Source of the DNA: an uncultured Rhodospirillaceae bacterium
GTDB lineage: Bacteria; Pseudomonadota; Alphaproteobacteria; Rhodospirillales; Casp-alpha2
Reading direction: 5' to 3'
Assembly: GCA_913030825.1 (NCBI GenBank)
Contig: CAJWCU010000011.1
Location: forward strand, 1 to 64,000
Length of the DNA: 64,000 nucleotides
The notes under the pieces: generated by a model
Told to the model about the DNA's origin: nothing
Seen by the model: only the letters and a program-made list of their open reading frames with translations
The model's database searches: none
Shown here: positions 34,656 to 43,347 of the stretch, piece by piece
Layout: every line of letters starts with the position of its first letter
Numbering within the stretch: position 1 is the stretch's first letter
Made by a program: the position numbers and the translations under genes

Positions 34656-35375
34656 ATGAGCGGATCAGACAAGTTGCCCCGCAAGCCGGCCGAGCGGGCC
34701 GAGATCGACGCCTTTCTGGATAAGGTCGCGAAGGCTCCCGTGCAGGCCACGGCCGGCGGGCGCGGGCGGTTGATGTTCGGCATGGACGCCACGGCCTCGC
34801 GGCGTCCGACCTGGGACCGCGCGGCGCGGCTGCAGGGTGAGATGTTCCTGGTGACCCGCGAACTGGGCGGCCTGGACGTGCAGTTGGCGTTCTTTCGCGG
34901 TTTTGGTGAATTCAAGGTCTCGAAATGGACGGCGGACGCGGGCGAACTGGCCCGTTTGATGACCGGCGTCGATTGCCTGGCCGGCGAGACACAGATCGGC
35001 AAGCTTCTGAAGCACGCGATCAACGAGACCCGGCGCCGAAAGGTCAATGCGGTCGTCTATGTCGGCGATTGCTGCGAGGAAGATGTGGATGCCCTGGGCA
35101 AGTCGGCAGGCGAATTGGGGCTGCTGGGCGTGCCCGTCTTCATGTTCCACGAAGGGGCGGAGCCGATCGCCGGGTTCGCTTTTCAGCAGATCGCCAAGCT
35201 GTCGGGTGGGGCCTATTGTTCGTTCGATACGGCCAGTGCCGATACGTTGAAAGAGCTTCTTTCCGCCGTCGCCGTCTATGCGGCGGGCGGACGTCTGGCT
35301 CTAGAGAACCTCGCCGAGGCCAAGGGCGGCGAGGTCTTGCGGATCGCGCACCAGATGAAGGGTGGGGGGCAATAG
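34656..35375 (+). CDS. VWA-like domain protein
   Basis: A 239-residue cytoplasmic protein. The first strand ends in MFGMDATASRRPTWDRA, a MIDAS-like D-x-T-x-S, and VVYVGDCCEEDVDALGKSAG plus VPVFMFHEGAEP match later strands of a von Willebrand A fold. It lies between mipZ and a membrane-anchored J-domain gene (three bases to the latter), so it may act with them. The role is unknown. Confidence 0.75.
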   Translation: MSGSDKLPRKPAERAEIDAFLDKVAKAPVQATAGGRGRLMFGMDATASRRPTWDRAARLQGEMFLVTRELGGLDVQLAFFRGFGEFKVSKWTADAGELARLMTGVDCLAGETQIGKLLKHAINETRRRKVNAVVYVGDCCEEDVDALGKSAGELGLLGVPVFMFHEGAEPIAGFAFQQIAKLSGGAYCSFDTASADTLKELLSAVAVYAAGGRLALENLAEAKGGEVLRIAHQMKGGGQ

Positions 35376-35378
35376 GCC

Positions 35379-36128
35379 GTGTCGTATTTGATTCTCGGTG
35401 TCGCGCTGCTGGCTGCGTTTCTGTTGGGCGTACGTTGGTATGCGACAGCCAACGTAAGGACACTGAAGAAGGTCTTGTTTTTCGTCGTCGGCGGTTTGGC
35501 GGTCGCGGCGGCGCTGTTCTTCGTCATCACCGGACGGTTTGCCTGGGCGATGTTCGCGGCCTCGGTTTTGCTACCCATGCTGTTGCGGGCGCGTCAGGTC
35601 TACCGGACGGCGAAGAATTTCTCGCGCATGACCGGGGCCGGACAGGGGGCGCAGACGGGCCAGACCTCCGACGTGGAAACACGCTTTCTGCGCATGGGCC
35701 TGGACCACGATACGGGCGAGGTCTGGGGCGAGGTTCTCGCCGGCCCGTTCACCGGGCGCCGGTTGGCCGACATGTCACTCGACGACCTGATCGACCTGTT
35801 ACGTCAGTGCTGGACCGACGACGCGGATTCGGTGCGCGTTCTCGAGGCCTATCTCGACCGGACGCACCCCGATTGGCGCGAACGGGCGGAGGCGTCGTCA
35901 GGCGCCGGCAGTGGCCAGGGGGCGGGTGCCGGCGGTGGCGGTCCGGCGTCCGGTCCGATGTCCCGCGCCCAGGCGTTGGCCGTTCTGGGGCTGGAAGAAG
36001 GGGCGAGCAAGGAAGAGATCAAGGCCGCCTATCAGCGAATCATTTCCGGCCTGCATCCCGATCATGGCGGGTCCGACTATCTGGCGGCGCAAGTCAACGA
36101 GGCAAAGGCGGTTTTGCTGGGGAATTGA
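35379..36128 (+). CDS. Membrane-anchored DnaJ-domain protein
   Basis: A 249-residue protein beginning at GTG 35379. Three hydrophobic segments lie in the first 75 residues; a central soluble region and a Gly-rich linker (SGAGSGQGAGAGGGG) lead to a C-terminal J domain with SRAQALAVLGLEEGASKEEI and the HPD motif in GLHPDHGGSDYL. It would recruit Hsp70 at the inner membrane, as do DjlA or Tim14-like proteins. It follows the VWA gene by three bases. Confidence 0.85.
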   Translation: MSYLILGVALLAAFLLGVRWYATANVRTLKKVLFFVVGGLAVAAALFFVITGRFAWAMFAASVLLPMLLRARQVYRTAKNFSRMTGAGQGAQTGQTSDVETRFLRMGLDHDTGEVWGEVLAGPFTGRRLADMSLDDLIDLLRQCWTDDADSVRVLEAYLDRTHPDWRERAEASSGAGSGQGAGAGGGGPASGPMSRAQALAVLGLEEGASKEEIKAAYQRIISGLHPDHGGSDYLAAQVNEAKAVLLGN

Positions 36129-36341
36129 GGCGGCAGGTGATTCGGTTACGGTTGCATGACGTTCTGTTGAGGCATTAGCGAAAAGCCGATGAATCCGGGC
36201 GATGTAGGGCGGAAAATCGCGCGGTTGCGGTGCAACAGGCGGTATGGCACAAAAAAGCCCCGCCGCCGCCCGGATCGGGCGTCGAATAGACAATCGCCGC
36301 TGTGACGTCGCAGCAGACCGCCCACAGTAGAAAGTTCCGCC

Positions 36342-37211
36342 ATGAACGCTCCCGTCCGGAAGGCCGTCCTGCCCGTCGCCGGTCTCGGCACGCGCTTCCT
36401 GCCCGCGACCAAGGCGATGGCCAAGGAAATGCTGCCGATCGTCGATAAACCGTTGATCCAGTATGCGATCGAAGAAGCCCGTGCCGCCGGGATCGAGGAT
36501 TTCGTCCTGGTTACCGGGCGCGGCAAGACGATCATGGAAGATCATTTCGACCATGCGGTGGAACTGGAACAGGTGCTGGAAGCGCGTGGCAAGACCCGCG
36601 AGTTGGATCTTGTCCATGACGCCATGGTACCGCCGGGCCATCTTGCCTATGCGCGACAACAAAATCCGCTGGGCCTGGGGCATGCCATCTGGTGCGCCCG
36701 GCAGGTCGTCGCCGGGGAACCCTTTGCCGTCCTGCTGCCCGACGACTTGGTGAAGGCCGAGCCCGGATGCCTGGCGCAGATGATTGAGGCCTACAATGAG
36801 GTCGGGGGCAATATCGTCGCCGTCGAGGACGTGCCCCGCGATCAGACCAACAAGTACGGTATTCTTGATGTGGAACACGACGATGGGCGGCTTGCCCGAG
36901 CCAAGGGACTGGTCGAAAAGCCGGATCCGGCGGAGGCGCCGTCGACCCTGTCGATCATCGGTCGCTATATCCTGCAGCCGGAGGTCTTCGAATACCTGGA
37001 CAAGCATGAGAAAGGCGCCGGTGGTGAAATCCAGCTGACCGACGCCATGGCCAAGACGTTGGGGACGGTTCCGTTCCACGGTCTACGCTTCAAGGGCCGA
37101 CGGTTCGATTGCGGATCCAAGGCCGGGTTCATCGAGGCCAACGTCGCCTTCGCGCTGGAACGCCCGGACCTGGCCGACGGCCTGCGCGAAACCCTGAAAA
37201 CCTACCTCTAG
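36342..37211 (+). CDS. galU: UTP--glucose-1-phosphate uridylyltransferase
   Basis: A 289-residue nucleotidyltransferase of usual family length. The UTP-binding signature AGLGTRFLPATKAMAKEMLP and the metal/substrate region DDLVKAEPGC are present. It makes UDP-glucose from glucose-1-phosphate and UTP. The next two genes (ugd, phosphohexomutase) use or supply the same intermediates, so the three probably form an operon for surface polysaccharide precursors. Confidence 0.93.
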   Translation: MNAPVRKAVLPVAGLGTRFLPATKAMAKEMLPIVDKPLIQYAIEEARAAGIEDFVLVTGRGKTIMEDHFDHAVELEQVLEARGKTRELDLVHDAMVPPGHLAYARQQNPLGLGHAIWCARQVVAGEPFAVLLPDDLVKAEPGCLAQMIEAYNEVGGNIVAVEDVPRDQTNKYGILDVEHDDGRLARAKGLVEKPDPAEAPSTLSIIGRYILQPEVFEYLDKHEKGAGGEIQLTDAMAKTLGTVPFHGLRFKGRRFDCGSKAGFIEANVAFALERPDLADGLRETLKTYL

Positions 37212-37233
37212 CGAATATAAAGGAAGTCACAGC

Positions 37234-38556
37234 ATGCACGTTGCCGTCGTCGGGACCGGATATGTGGGATTGGTGTCGGGTGCCTGTTTCTCGGAATTCG
37301 GCCACAACGTTACCTGCGTCGATAAGGACGCCGGAAAGATCGAGGGCCTGCATAAAGGCGTGATGCCTATTTATGAGCCGGGCCTGGACAAGCTGGTCGA
37401 AAGCAACGTCAAGGCCGGGCGCCTGGATTTCACCACGGACCTGGCCGACGCGGTGAAGGCCGCCGATGCCGTGTTCATCGCCGTCGGTACGCCGTCTCGG
37501 CGCGGCGACGGCCATGCGGACCTGTCCTACGTTTACGCGGCGGCGGAAGAGATCGCCCAATCGATCGAGGGCTATACCGTCGTCGTCACCAAATCGACGG
37601 TACCCGTCGGCACGGGTGCTGAGGTCGAGAAGATCATCCGCCAGGCCCGGCCCGACGCCGAGTTCGATGTCGTCTCCAACCCGGAATTCCTGCGCGAAGG
37701 GGCGGCCATCGAGGACTTCATGCGCCCCGACCGCGTCGTCATCGGCACGGACGCCGAGGCCGCCAAGGAAGTCATGCGCGAGCTCTACCGCCCGCTCTAC
37801 CTGATCGAGACGCCCATCGTCTTCACCGCGCGTCAGACGTCGGAGCTCATCAAGTACGCGGCCAATACCTTCCTTGCGACCAAGATCACCTTCATCAACG
37901 AGATCGCGGACCTTTGCGAAGTGCTGGATGCCGACGTCCAGGACGTTGCCCGCGGCATCGGCCTGGATGGCCGCATCGGCCGCAAGTTCCTGCATGCCGG
38001 GCCAGGTTACGGCGGCTCGTGCTTTCCCAAGGACACGCTGGCCCTGGTCCGTACGGCCCAGGACGCGGAGTCTCCCCTGCGCATCGTCGAGACGGTCGTC
38101 GACATCAACGCCAAGCGCAAGAAGGCCATGGCGCAGAAGATCATCGACGCCTGCGGCGGTGACGTTTCCGGCAAGACCATCGCCGTGCTGGGTCTGACCT
38201 TCAAGCCGAACACGGACGATATGCGGGATTCTCCGGCGCTTGATATCGTGCCGGCCCTGGTGGCCGCTGGCGCCAAGGTCCGTGCCTTCGATCCGCAGGG
38301 CATGGAAGAAGCCAAGCACATGCTTGACGGCATCGAGTGGTGCACCGGCGCCTACGACACCATGCCCGATGCCGACGCCTTGGCGATCATCACGGAATGG
38401 AACGAGTTCCGCGCTCTCGACCTGGGCCGGGTGAAAGAGTTGATGAAGGCGCCGGTGATGATCGACCTGCGCAACATCTACAAGCCCGACGACATGGCCG
38501 AGGCCGGGTTCGACTATACTTGCATCGGCAAGGCCAAACTTCCGGCCGGGTCCTGA
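37234..38556 (+). CDS. ugd: UDP-glucose 6-dehydrogenase
   Basis: A 440-residue enzyme. The NAD-binding motif VVGTGYVGLVSGACFSEFG opens the protein; the catalytic cysteine is in GYGGSCFPKDTLAL, and KPNTDDMRDSPALDIV is the conserved substrate-end motif. It oxidises UDP-glucose to UDP-glucuronate in two steps. It starts 22 bases after galU, with AGGAAG upstream, and precedes the phosphohexomutase by 15 bases. Confidence 0.94.
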   Translation: MHVAVVGTGYVGLVSGACFSEFGHNVTCVDKDAGKIEGLHKGVMPIYEPGLDKLVESNVKAGRLDFTTDLADAVKAADAVFIAVGTPSRRGDGHADLSYVYAAAEEIAQSIEGYTVVVTKSTVPVGTGAEVEKIIRQARPDAEFDVVSNPEFLREGAAIEDFMRPDRVVIGTDAEAAKEVMRELYRPLYLIETPIVFTARQTSELIKYAANTFLATKITFINEIADLCEVLDADVQDVARGIGLDGRIGRKFLHAGPGYGGSCFPKDTLALVRTAQDAESPLRIVETVVDINAKRKKAMAQKIIDACGGDVSGKTIAVLGLTFKPNTDDMRDSPALDIVPALVAAGAKVRAFDPQGMEEAKHMLDGIEWCTGAYDTMPDADALAIITEWNEFRALDLGRVKELMKAPVMIDLRNIYKPDDMAEAGFDYTCIGKAKLPAGS

Positions 38557-38571
38557 ACCGGAGCGTTCGAG

Positions 38572-39957
38572 ATGGCCGAAAGTCACCGCTTCGATCCATC
38601 CATTCTGCGTGAATACGATATTCGCGGCACGGTCGGCGAGACACTGCATGCCGCCGACCTGTTCGCGATCGGCCGCGCGTTCGGCACGGTCCTGGTGCGG
38701 GGCGGCGGCAAGACGGCGGCCACGGGATACGATGGACGTCTAAGCTCGCCCGAATTGGAACAGGCGCTCGCCGACGGCTTGCGGGCCGCCGGGATCGATG
38801 TTCGGCGGGTCGGCCGCGGGCCGACGCCCATGCTCTATTTCGCGACCTATCACCTGGAGACCGACGCCGGTCTGATGGTCACCGGATCGCACAACCCGCC
38901 CGACTTCAACGGCGTCAAGATGGTCCTGGGCGGCAAATCGTTCTTCGGCGCCGATATCCAGAAACTCGGCGCCATGGCGGGGGCGGGGGACTTCGCGACG
39001 GGGACGGGGGGTGAGAGCCATCACGATATTCTCGATGCCTATGTCGCGCGCCTGCTGAAGGACTACGACGGCGCCAAGCCGCTGAAGATCGCCTGGGACG
39101 CGGGCAACGGTGCTGCGGGTGAGGCCCTGGTGAAGCTTGTTGCGGGGCTGCCGGGCGAACATATCCTGTTGAACGAGACCATCGACGGCACCTTCCCGGC
39201 GCATCACCCGGACCCGACGGTGGAAAAAAACCTGGCGCAATTGAAGGCGGCCGTAGCGGCGAACGGCTGTGACCTGGGCATTGGGTTTGACGGCGACGGC
39301 GACCGGATCGGCGTGATCGACGGGCGGGGACGGGTGCTCTGGGGCGATCAGCTGTTGGCGATCCTGGCCCGCGACGTGCTGGCGGCGGAACCGGGCGCCA
39401 CGATCATCGCCGACGTGAAGACGTCGCAGGTTTTTTTCGATGAGATCGAGCGCCTGGGCGGCAAGCCGATGATGTGGAAGACCGGCCATTCCCATATAAA
39501 AAGCAAGATGGCCGAGATCGGCGCCCCCCTGGCCGGGGAGATGAGCGCCCATATCTTCTTCAAACACCGCTACTACGGCTATGACGATGCGCTCTACGCC
39601 GCCGTGCGCCTGCTGAACGTGCTGAACGGAACGGATGACAGCCTGGCAGATCTGTTGGACGCCATGCCGAAGACGGTCTCGACCCCGGAAATCCGCTTCG
39701 ACTGCGCCGACGACCGCAAGTTTGACGTGGTCGAGGACGTGCGCGCGCGCCTCGCCGGCGAAACCGGGATTGAGGTCCACGGCATGGACGGCGTTCGGGT
39801 GCAATCGGTGGACGGTTGGTGGTTGCTGCGGGCATCGAACACACAGCCGGTCCTGGTTGCCCGATGCGAGGCGGCGGACGAGGCGTCGTTGGATCGTCTC
39901 AAAGGGGCCCTGGCCCGCCAGTTGACGGCAAGCGGCCTGACCCCGCCGGAACTTTGA
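38572..39957 (+). CDS. Phosphomannomutase/phosphoglucomutase
   Basis: A 461-residue alpha-D-phosphohexomutase, of the AlgC/ManB type. The phosphoserine loop is [11 protein letters not shown], the Mg2+ loop [10 protein letters not shown], the sugar-binding loop GEMSAHIFF and the phosphate-binding end [11 protein letters not shown]. It converts mannose- or glucose-6-phosphate to the 1-phosphate, feeding GalU and GDP-mannose synthesis. It is the last gene of the galU-ugd group. Confidence 0.92.
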   Translation: MAESHRFDPSILREYDIRGTVGETLHAADLFAIGRAFGTVLVRGGGKTAATGYDGRLSSPELEQALADGLRAAGIDVRRVGRGPTPMLYFATYHLETDAGLMVTGSHNPPDFNGVKMVLGGKSFFGADIQKLGAMAGAGDFATGTGGESHHDILDAYVARLLKDYDGAKPLKIAWDAGNGAAGEALVKLVAGLPGEHILLNETIDGTFPAHHPDPTVEKNLAQLKAAVAANGCDLGIGFDGDGDRIGVIDGRGRVLWGDQLLAILARDVLAAEPGATIIADVKTSQVFFDEIERLGGKPMMWKTGHSHIKSKMAEIGAPLAGEMSAHIFFKHRYYGYDDALYAAVRLLNVLNGTDDSLADLLDAMPKTVSTPEIRFDCADDRKFDVVEDVRARLAGETGIEVHGMDGVRVQSVDGWWLLRASNTQPVLVARCEAADEASLDRLKGALARQLTASGLTPPEL

Positions 39958-40294
39958 CCCGGCCCTGAGGCGGGATTTTCCAAGACCCGGAAAAGACAGA
40001 GAGGAACCGCCTTTCGGCGATTCCTCTCCCTCCCCCTGTCGCGACGGCGATGCAGGGCACCAAGCGCATCGCGACTCAACCATACCGACGATTATGCCCC
40101 AATTGGTTGATTGTGCCGAGTGAAATCGGGCAGTAACGCTGTCTTTTTTTATGCTGTGCGGTTTTGCGCGAGGGAAAAATGCGGCGTTCGGGACCATTGA
40201 GCAATGCGCGAAAGCCCAAGCACGGGTGGGCGTCCATGCTTACCGGTCGCGATGAAGGGGGGAGAGATAAGTGAGCGGCGTTTGCCGCCCAGCC
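39958..40294. other. Intergenic region, 337 bp
   Basis: Convergent space between the phosphohexomutase and carboxypeptidase genes. It holds the hairpin at 39999-40028 and otherwise nothing that I can recognise. Confidence 0.35.
39999..40028. terminator. Possible bidirectional terminator hairpin
   Basis: GAGAGGAA pairs with TTCCTCTC, one mismatch, then CGCC with GGCG around a TTTC loop. Only a short T-run (TCTTTTCC) follows on the minus strand, and none on the plus strand. Confidence 0.4.
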
Positions 40295-41500
40295 TTAGTC
40301 GAGCGCGTTCAGCGAGGCCATTTCCATGGACTGCGGGCCGCGCAATTCCATGCAGGGAATGCGCCGCCGTTCCAGAAGCTTGCAGGCCCGGTAGGCCTCG
40401 CGCTTGCTCAGCCCATAGACCCGGGCGCGGTGTAGCGTGGTGCCGTTCTTCTTCGTCAGCGGAACGATCGACACGATGCCGCCGTCAAGGAGTTGCGGCA
40501 GGGTGCTGCGCGCTTTCAGGGCCATGGTTTCGGCCTGAGCCGACCGATTGAAGGCGCCGACCTGAATGCCCCAACGGGAATGTTTGTCGAACTCGACCAC
40601 GCGGCGCGGGCCGCCGTCGCCCTGATCTTCCTGCGCAGTTGAGCCGGGCAGGGGCGTGGGGGTCGGAATGTCCTGGGCGCTGGCCATCACGGGTGCCGGG
40701 GCGCTGCCCAGGCTGGCGAAGGCACGGTCGAGGAACTTGGCCATCAGGCGATTGCGCTTGCGGGACGAATTGGCGCCGAACACGACACCGATCAGGCGCC
40801 GTCCGTCACGCTTGGCCGAGGTTACCAGATTGAAGCCCGAGGCGCGGATGTAGCCGGTTTTAAAGCCGTCTGCGCCGTCATAGCTGAGCAGCAATTTGTT
40901 GTGAGTTTTGTAGGACTTACCGGCAAATTCGAAGCGCGTCTGCGAGAAGAAATGATAATGCTGGGGGAAATCCCGAAGCAGGGCGCGCGCCAGTTTCGAC
41001 ATGTCGCGCGCGGTCGATAATTGGCCGCGGTTGGGCAGGCCCGAGGCATTCCGGAAGGTCGTCCGGTTCATGCCCAGGCGGCGCGCCGTCTTGGTCATTT
41101 CCTTGGCGAATTTCCATTCCTTGCCGCTGTAGTTCTCGGCCACGGCGGCGGCGACGTCGTTCGCCGACTTGATGGCCAGCGCCAGGATCGCGTCGCGCAC
41201 GGAGATGGTCTTGCCGGCGGGGAGGCCGATCTTGGACGGCGGCTGACCCGCCGCGCGGCGCGACATGCGCAGACGCGTGTTCATGGACCAGCGGCCGCTT
41301 TCCAGGGCCTCGAAAACTTTATAGAGGGTCATCATCTTGGTCAGGGAGGCCGGGTAATTGCGGGTGTCCGCGTTGACCGCGTGCAGCACCTCTCCCGTAT
41401 CGGCGTCCATGACAAAGGATGCGTATTTCGCTTCGGCCGGCCGGGCTTGAACCGCCAGGGCCAGCAGTAGGATCACGACAGCCACTGTGAAGCGGGCCAT
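40295..41500 (-). CDS. D-alanyl-D-alanine carboxypeptidase with SPOR domain
   Basis: About 401 residues; ATG 41500 is preferred because GGAGGGGGG lies just upstream and a signal peptide follows (VAVVILLLALAVQARPAEA). Penicillin-binding motifs are complete: SLTK (nucleophile Ser), SAND, and KTGYIRASG. A linker leads to a C-terminal SPOR domain (RWGIQVGAFNRSAQAETMAL) that binds denuded peptidoglycan at the division site. It trims pentapeptides in the periplasm, like PBP5/6. The SPOR fusion fits alphaproteobacterial members. Confidence 0.92.
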   Translation of the reverse strand: MARFTVAVVILLLALAVQARPAEAKYASFVMDADTGEVLHAVNADTRNYPASLTKMMTLYKVFEALESGRWSMNTRLRMSRRAAGQPPSKIGLPAGKTISVRDAILALAIKSANDVAAAVAENYSGKEWKFAKEMTKTARRLGMNRTTFRNASGLPNRGQLSTARDMSKLARALLRDFPQHYHFFSQTRFEFAGKSYKTHNKLLLSYDGADGFKTGYIRASGFNLVTSAKRDGRRLIGVVFGANSSRKRNRLMAKFLDRAFASLGSAPAPVMASAQDIPTPTPLPGSTAQEDQGDGGPRRVVEFDKHSRWGIQVGAFNRSAQAETMALKARSTLPQLLDGGIVSIVPLTKKNGTTLHRARVYGLSKREAYRACKLLERRRIPCMELRGPQSMEMASLNALD

Positions 41501-42027
41501 TACCCCCCTCCGTGCAACCAAGTCTGCGATCGGGCGCGTCGTCGTATCAGCCATTTGAGCTCTCTTCCCCGTCATGAGCTTCTTGCCTCGTCTTCGGCGC
41601 GTCGTCCCCCGATTCGGCTGTATCGTAACCGAATCCGCGATTGGCGTCTTGTGAAATTTCGCTGCCGAATCAATATCTTCTCTAGAGATTCATCGTGAAT
41701 AATTCGTTAACAGCGATTTGCTTCGGCTGCAAGCGGGGCGCCGGGAAGGCCCGGTGACAGGCGGGGGGATAATAAACGATGGAAAAAATACCCCGTTAAA
41801 ACAATAAGTTACAGAACCAATAAACTTTTGTGCAGCGCCCACATACCGCTTGACGGCGCCCGGGAGGCGTCCCTATATTTCAGCTGTTGCTGCAGTGCAG
41901 CATTCGGGCCATCGCCGCCGACGCCTCTTGCGCGCGGCCGATTCCCGGCCCCACACGCGGCAATGATTTACGTGCGATGAGCAAGCAATTTTGCATCGCC
42001 AAAACGCGAACCCCAATGGAGAGTATG
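41501..42027. other. Intergenic region, 527 bp
   Basis: Divergent promoter region between the carboxypeptidase and phasin genes. It includes an inverted repeat, GATTCGG at 41611-41617 and CCGAATC at 41629-41635, both containing GANTC (CcrM-type) sites, an AT-rich stretch around 41650-41840, and the phasin promoter. A short frame from 41887 in frame with the phasin has no sign of use. Confidence 0.45.
41850..41879 (+). promoter_or_regulatory. Sigma-70-like promoter for phasin
   Basis: TTGACG at 41850-41855 and TATATT at 41874-41879, spaced 18 bp, with the leader running to the phasin start near 42028. Confidence 0.6.
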
Positions 42028-42624
42028 ATGGCTGAGACCAAGAAGCCTACCGCGACCGCGAAACCCGCCGCCGCCCCCGCAGAGGCCGCCGTGCCCGCGC
42101 CGATTACGGCGCCGACCCCGAAACAGGTCGAAGCGACCGTCGCGGCCGGCAAGGAGACGGTGGAAACCGTTGTTAAGACCAGCACCGAAGTCGCCGCCAA
42201 AAGCGTCGAAAAGGCCGTTGCCCTGAGTAAGGAACAGATCGACGCCTTCATGAAAGCCGGTGGCGATGCCTTCAAGACCTATGAAGATGCGATGACCTAC
42301 GGCAAGGACAACGTCGAAGCCATCGTCAAAGCCAACGACATCATGACCAAGGGTGTGCAGGACATTAACAAGGTCCTCTTCTCAATGGCCCAAAAGAACA
42401 TGGAAGAGAGCGTCGCGATGACCAAGAAGGTCTTCGCCTGTAAGTCCATGGACGACGTGGTCAAGCTGCAGGGCGACCTGATGAAGGTGAATTATTCGAA
42501 GGCGCTGGACGAAAGCCGCAAGATTTCCGACATGGCCGTGAAACTGGCCGAGGAAGCCTCGGCGCCGATCGCCGACCGGATGACGGTCGCCGTCGAGAAG
42601 GCGACCAAGCCGATCGCCGCCTGA
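42028..42624 (+). CDS. Phasin-family protein
   Basis: About 198 residues; ATG 42028 or 42025 (GGAG six or three bases upstream). A Pro/Ala-rich N-terminus (ATAKPAAAPAEAAVPAPITA) precedes a helical phasin domain: EQIDAFMKAGGDAFKTYEDA, KDNVEAIVKANDIMTKGVQD, SMAQKNMEESVAMTKKVFAC and KLQGDLMKVNYSKALDESRK. Phasins coat polyhydroxyalkanoate granules. No PHA synthase is in the window. A strong promoter-like element and a terminator frame the gene, so it is probably monocistronic and highly expressed. Confidence 0.85.
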   Translation: MAETKKPTATAKPAAAPAEAAVPAPITAPTPKQVEATVAAGKETVETVVKTSTEVAAKSVEKAVALSKEQIDAFMKAGGDAFKTYEDAMTYGKDNVEAIVKANDIMTKGVQDINKVLFSMAQKNMEESVAMTKKVFACKSMDDVVKLQGDLMKVNYSKALDESRKISDMAVKLAEEASAPIADRMTVAVEKATKPIAA

Positions 42625-42658
42625 TTCGCGCGAAATTTCCCCGCAAGGGGATGAAAGA

Positions 42659-42694
42659 AGCGTCCGGTGGGCCTCCGCCGGGCGCTTTCTTTTT
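42659..42694 (+). terminator. Rho-independent terminator after phasin
   Basis: Long GC-rich stem (42659-42670 with 42675-42686) with loop GCCT and T-rich tail TTTCTTTTT. The tail is inside the first unit of the tandem repeat at 42685. Confidence 0.75.
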
Positions 42695-42772
42695 GCCTGA
42701 TCGGCCCTTTCTTTTTGCCTGATCGGCCCTTTCTTTTTGCCTGATCGGCCCTTTCTTTTTGCCTGATCGGCC
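42685..42772 (+). repeat. 22-bp tandem repeat, four perfect copies
   Basis: The unit CTTTCTTTTTGCCTGATCGG plus CC occurs four times head to tail without a mismatch (42685, 42707, 42729, 42751). It begins in the T-tract of the phasin terminator. Perfect identity points to recent expansion by slippage. Confidence 0.95.
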
Positions 42773-42972
42773 CTGGGGCTTGGCGGCGGGCGCGGGGCTG
42801 CCCATATAACTTTCAAGGACGGCCACAGATACCCGGTTCCGGGGCTTCCCCGGACAATCCTTTTTAAATAGAATTACCCTACCGTCGATGGGGCAAGCCG
42901 CCTCGACGGTGCCGAAAGCCGGTGTCCTGTGGTTCGCGCAACGCGAATTCGGATACGACAGGCAAGGACAGG

Positions 42973-43347
42973 ATGGAGATGACAGGACCGAACGACCCGC
43001 CGAAATCTCCTCTAGATCCGGGACGGGACGACGATTCCGGTACCGGACTGGCGGTCAAGTCACGGACGCGCACCAAACGCCCGTCCATGTACAAAGTCCT
43101 GATGCTCAACGACGACTACACGCCGATGGAATTCGTTATCCACGTCCTGGAGCGATTCTTCGGCATGGGCCACGAGCAAGCCACGCAAGTGATGTTGCAC
43201 GTCCACCAGCGCGGGGTGGGGGTATGTGGTGTCTTCACCTATGAAATCGCCGAGACGAAAGTGACGCAGGTGATGGATCTGGCGCGCCAGCACCAACACC
43301 CGCTTCAATGCACCATCGAAAAGGACGGCAGCGGAGACGAAGAATAG
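42973..43347 (+). CDS. clpS: ATP-dependent Clp protease adaptor ClpS
   Basis: About 124 residues from ATG 42973, with AAGGA upstream. The core is complete: [20 protein letters not shown] (N-degron pocket Asn-Asp), [15 protein letters not shown] with the pocket His, and [15 protein letters not shown]. The unstructured N-terminal segment is typical. ClpS delivers N-end-rule substrates to ClpA. It ends directly before clpA. Confidence 0.95.
   Translation: MEMTGPNDPPKSPLDPGRDDDSGTGLAVKSRTRTKRPSMYKVLMLNDDYTPMEFVIHVLERFFGMGHEQATQVMLHVHQRGVGVCGVFTYEIAETKVTQVMDLARQHQHPLQCTIEKDGSGDEE

Larger units (their letters stand above)
42625..42972. other. Intergenic region, 348 bp
   Basis: Holds the phasin terminator, the 22-bp repeats and, toward clpS, a CCGGGG/CCCCGG hairpin near 42839-42853 followed by an AT-rich stretch TTTTTAAATAGAATTA that may be part of the clpS promoter. 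Confidence 0.45.

Noticed and set aside
42685-42772. CRISPR-like array
   Set aside because: The four repeats touch each other with no spacers and lack any cas gene; it is a simple tandem repeat.
42382-42826. Minus-strand lysine-rich coding frames across the 22-bp repeats
   Set aside because: They run through the antisense of the phasin gene and gain their repeats (KKKGPIRQKER) only from the tandem array.
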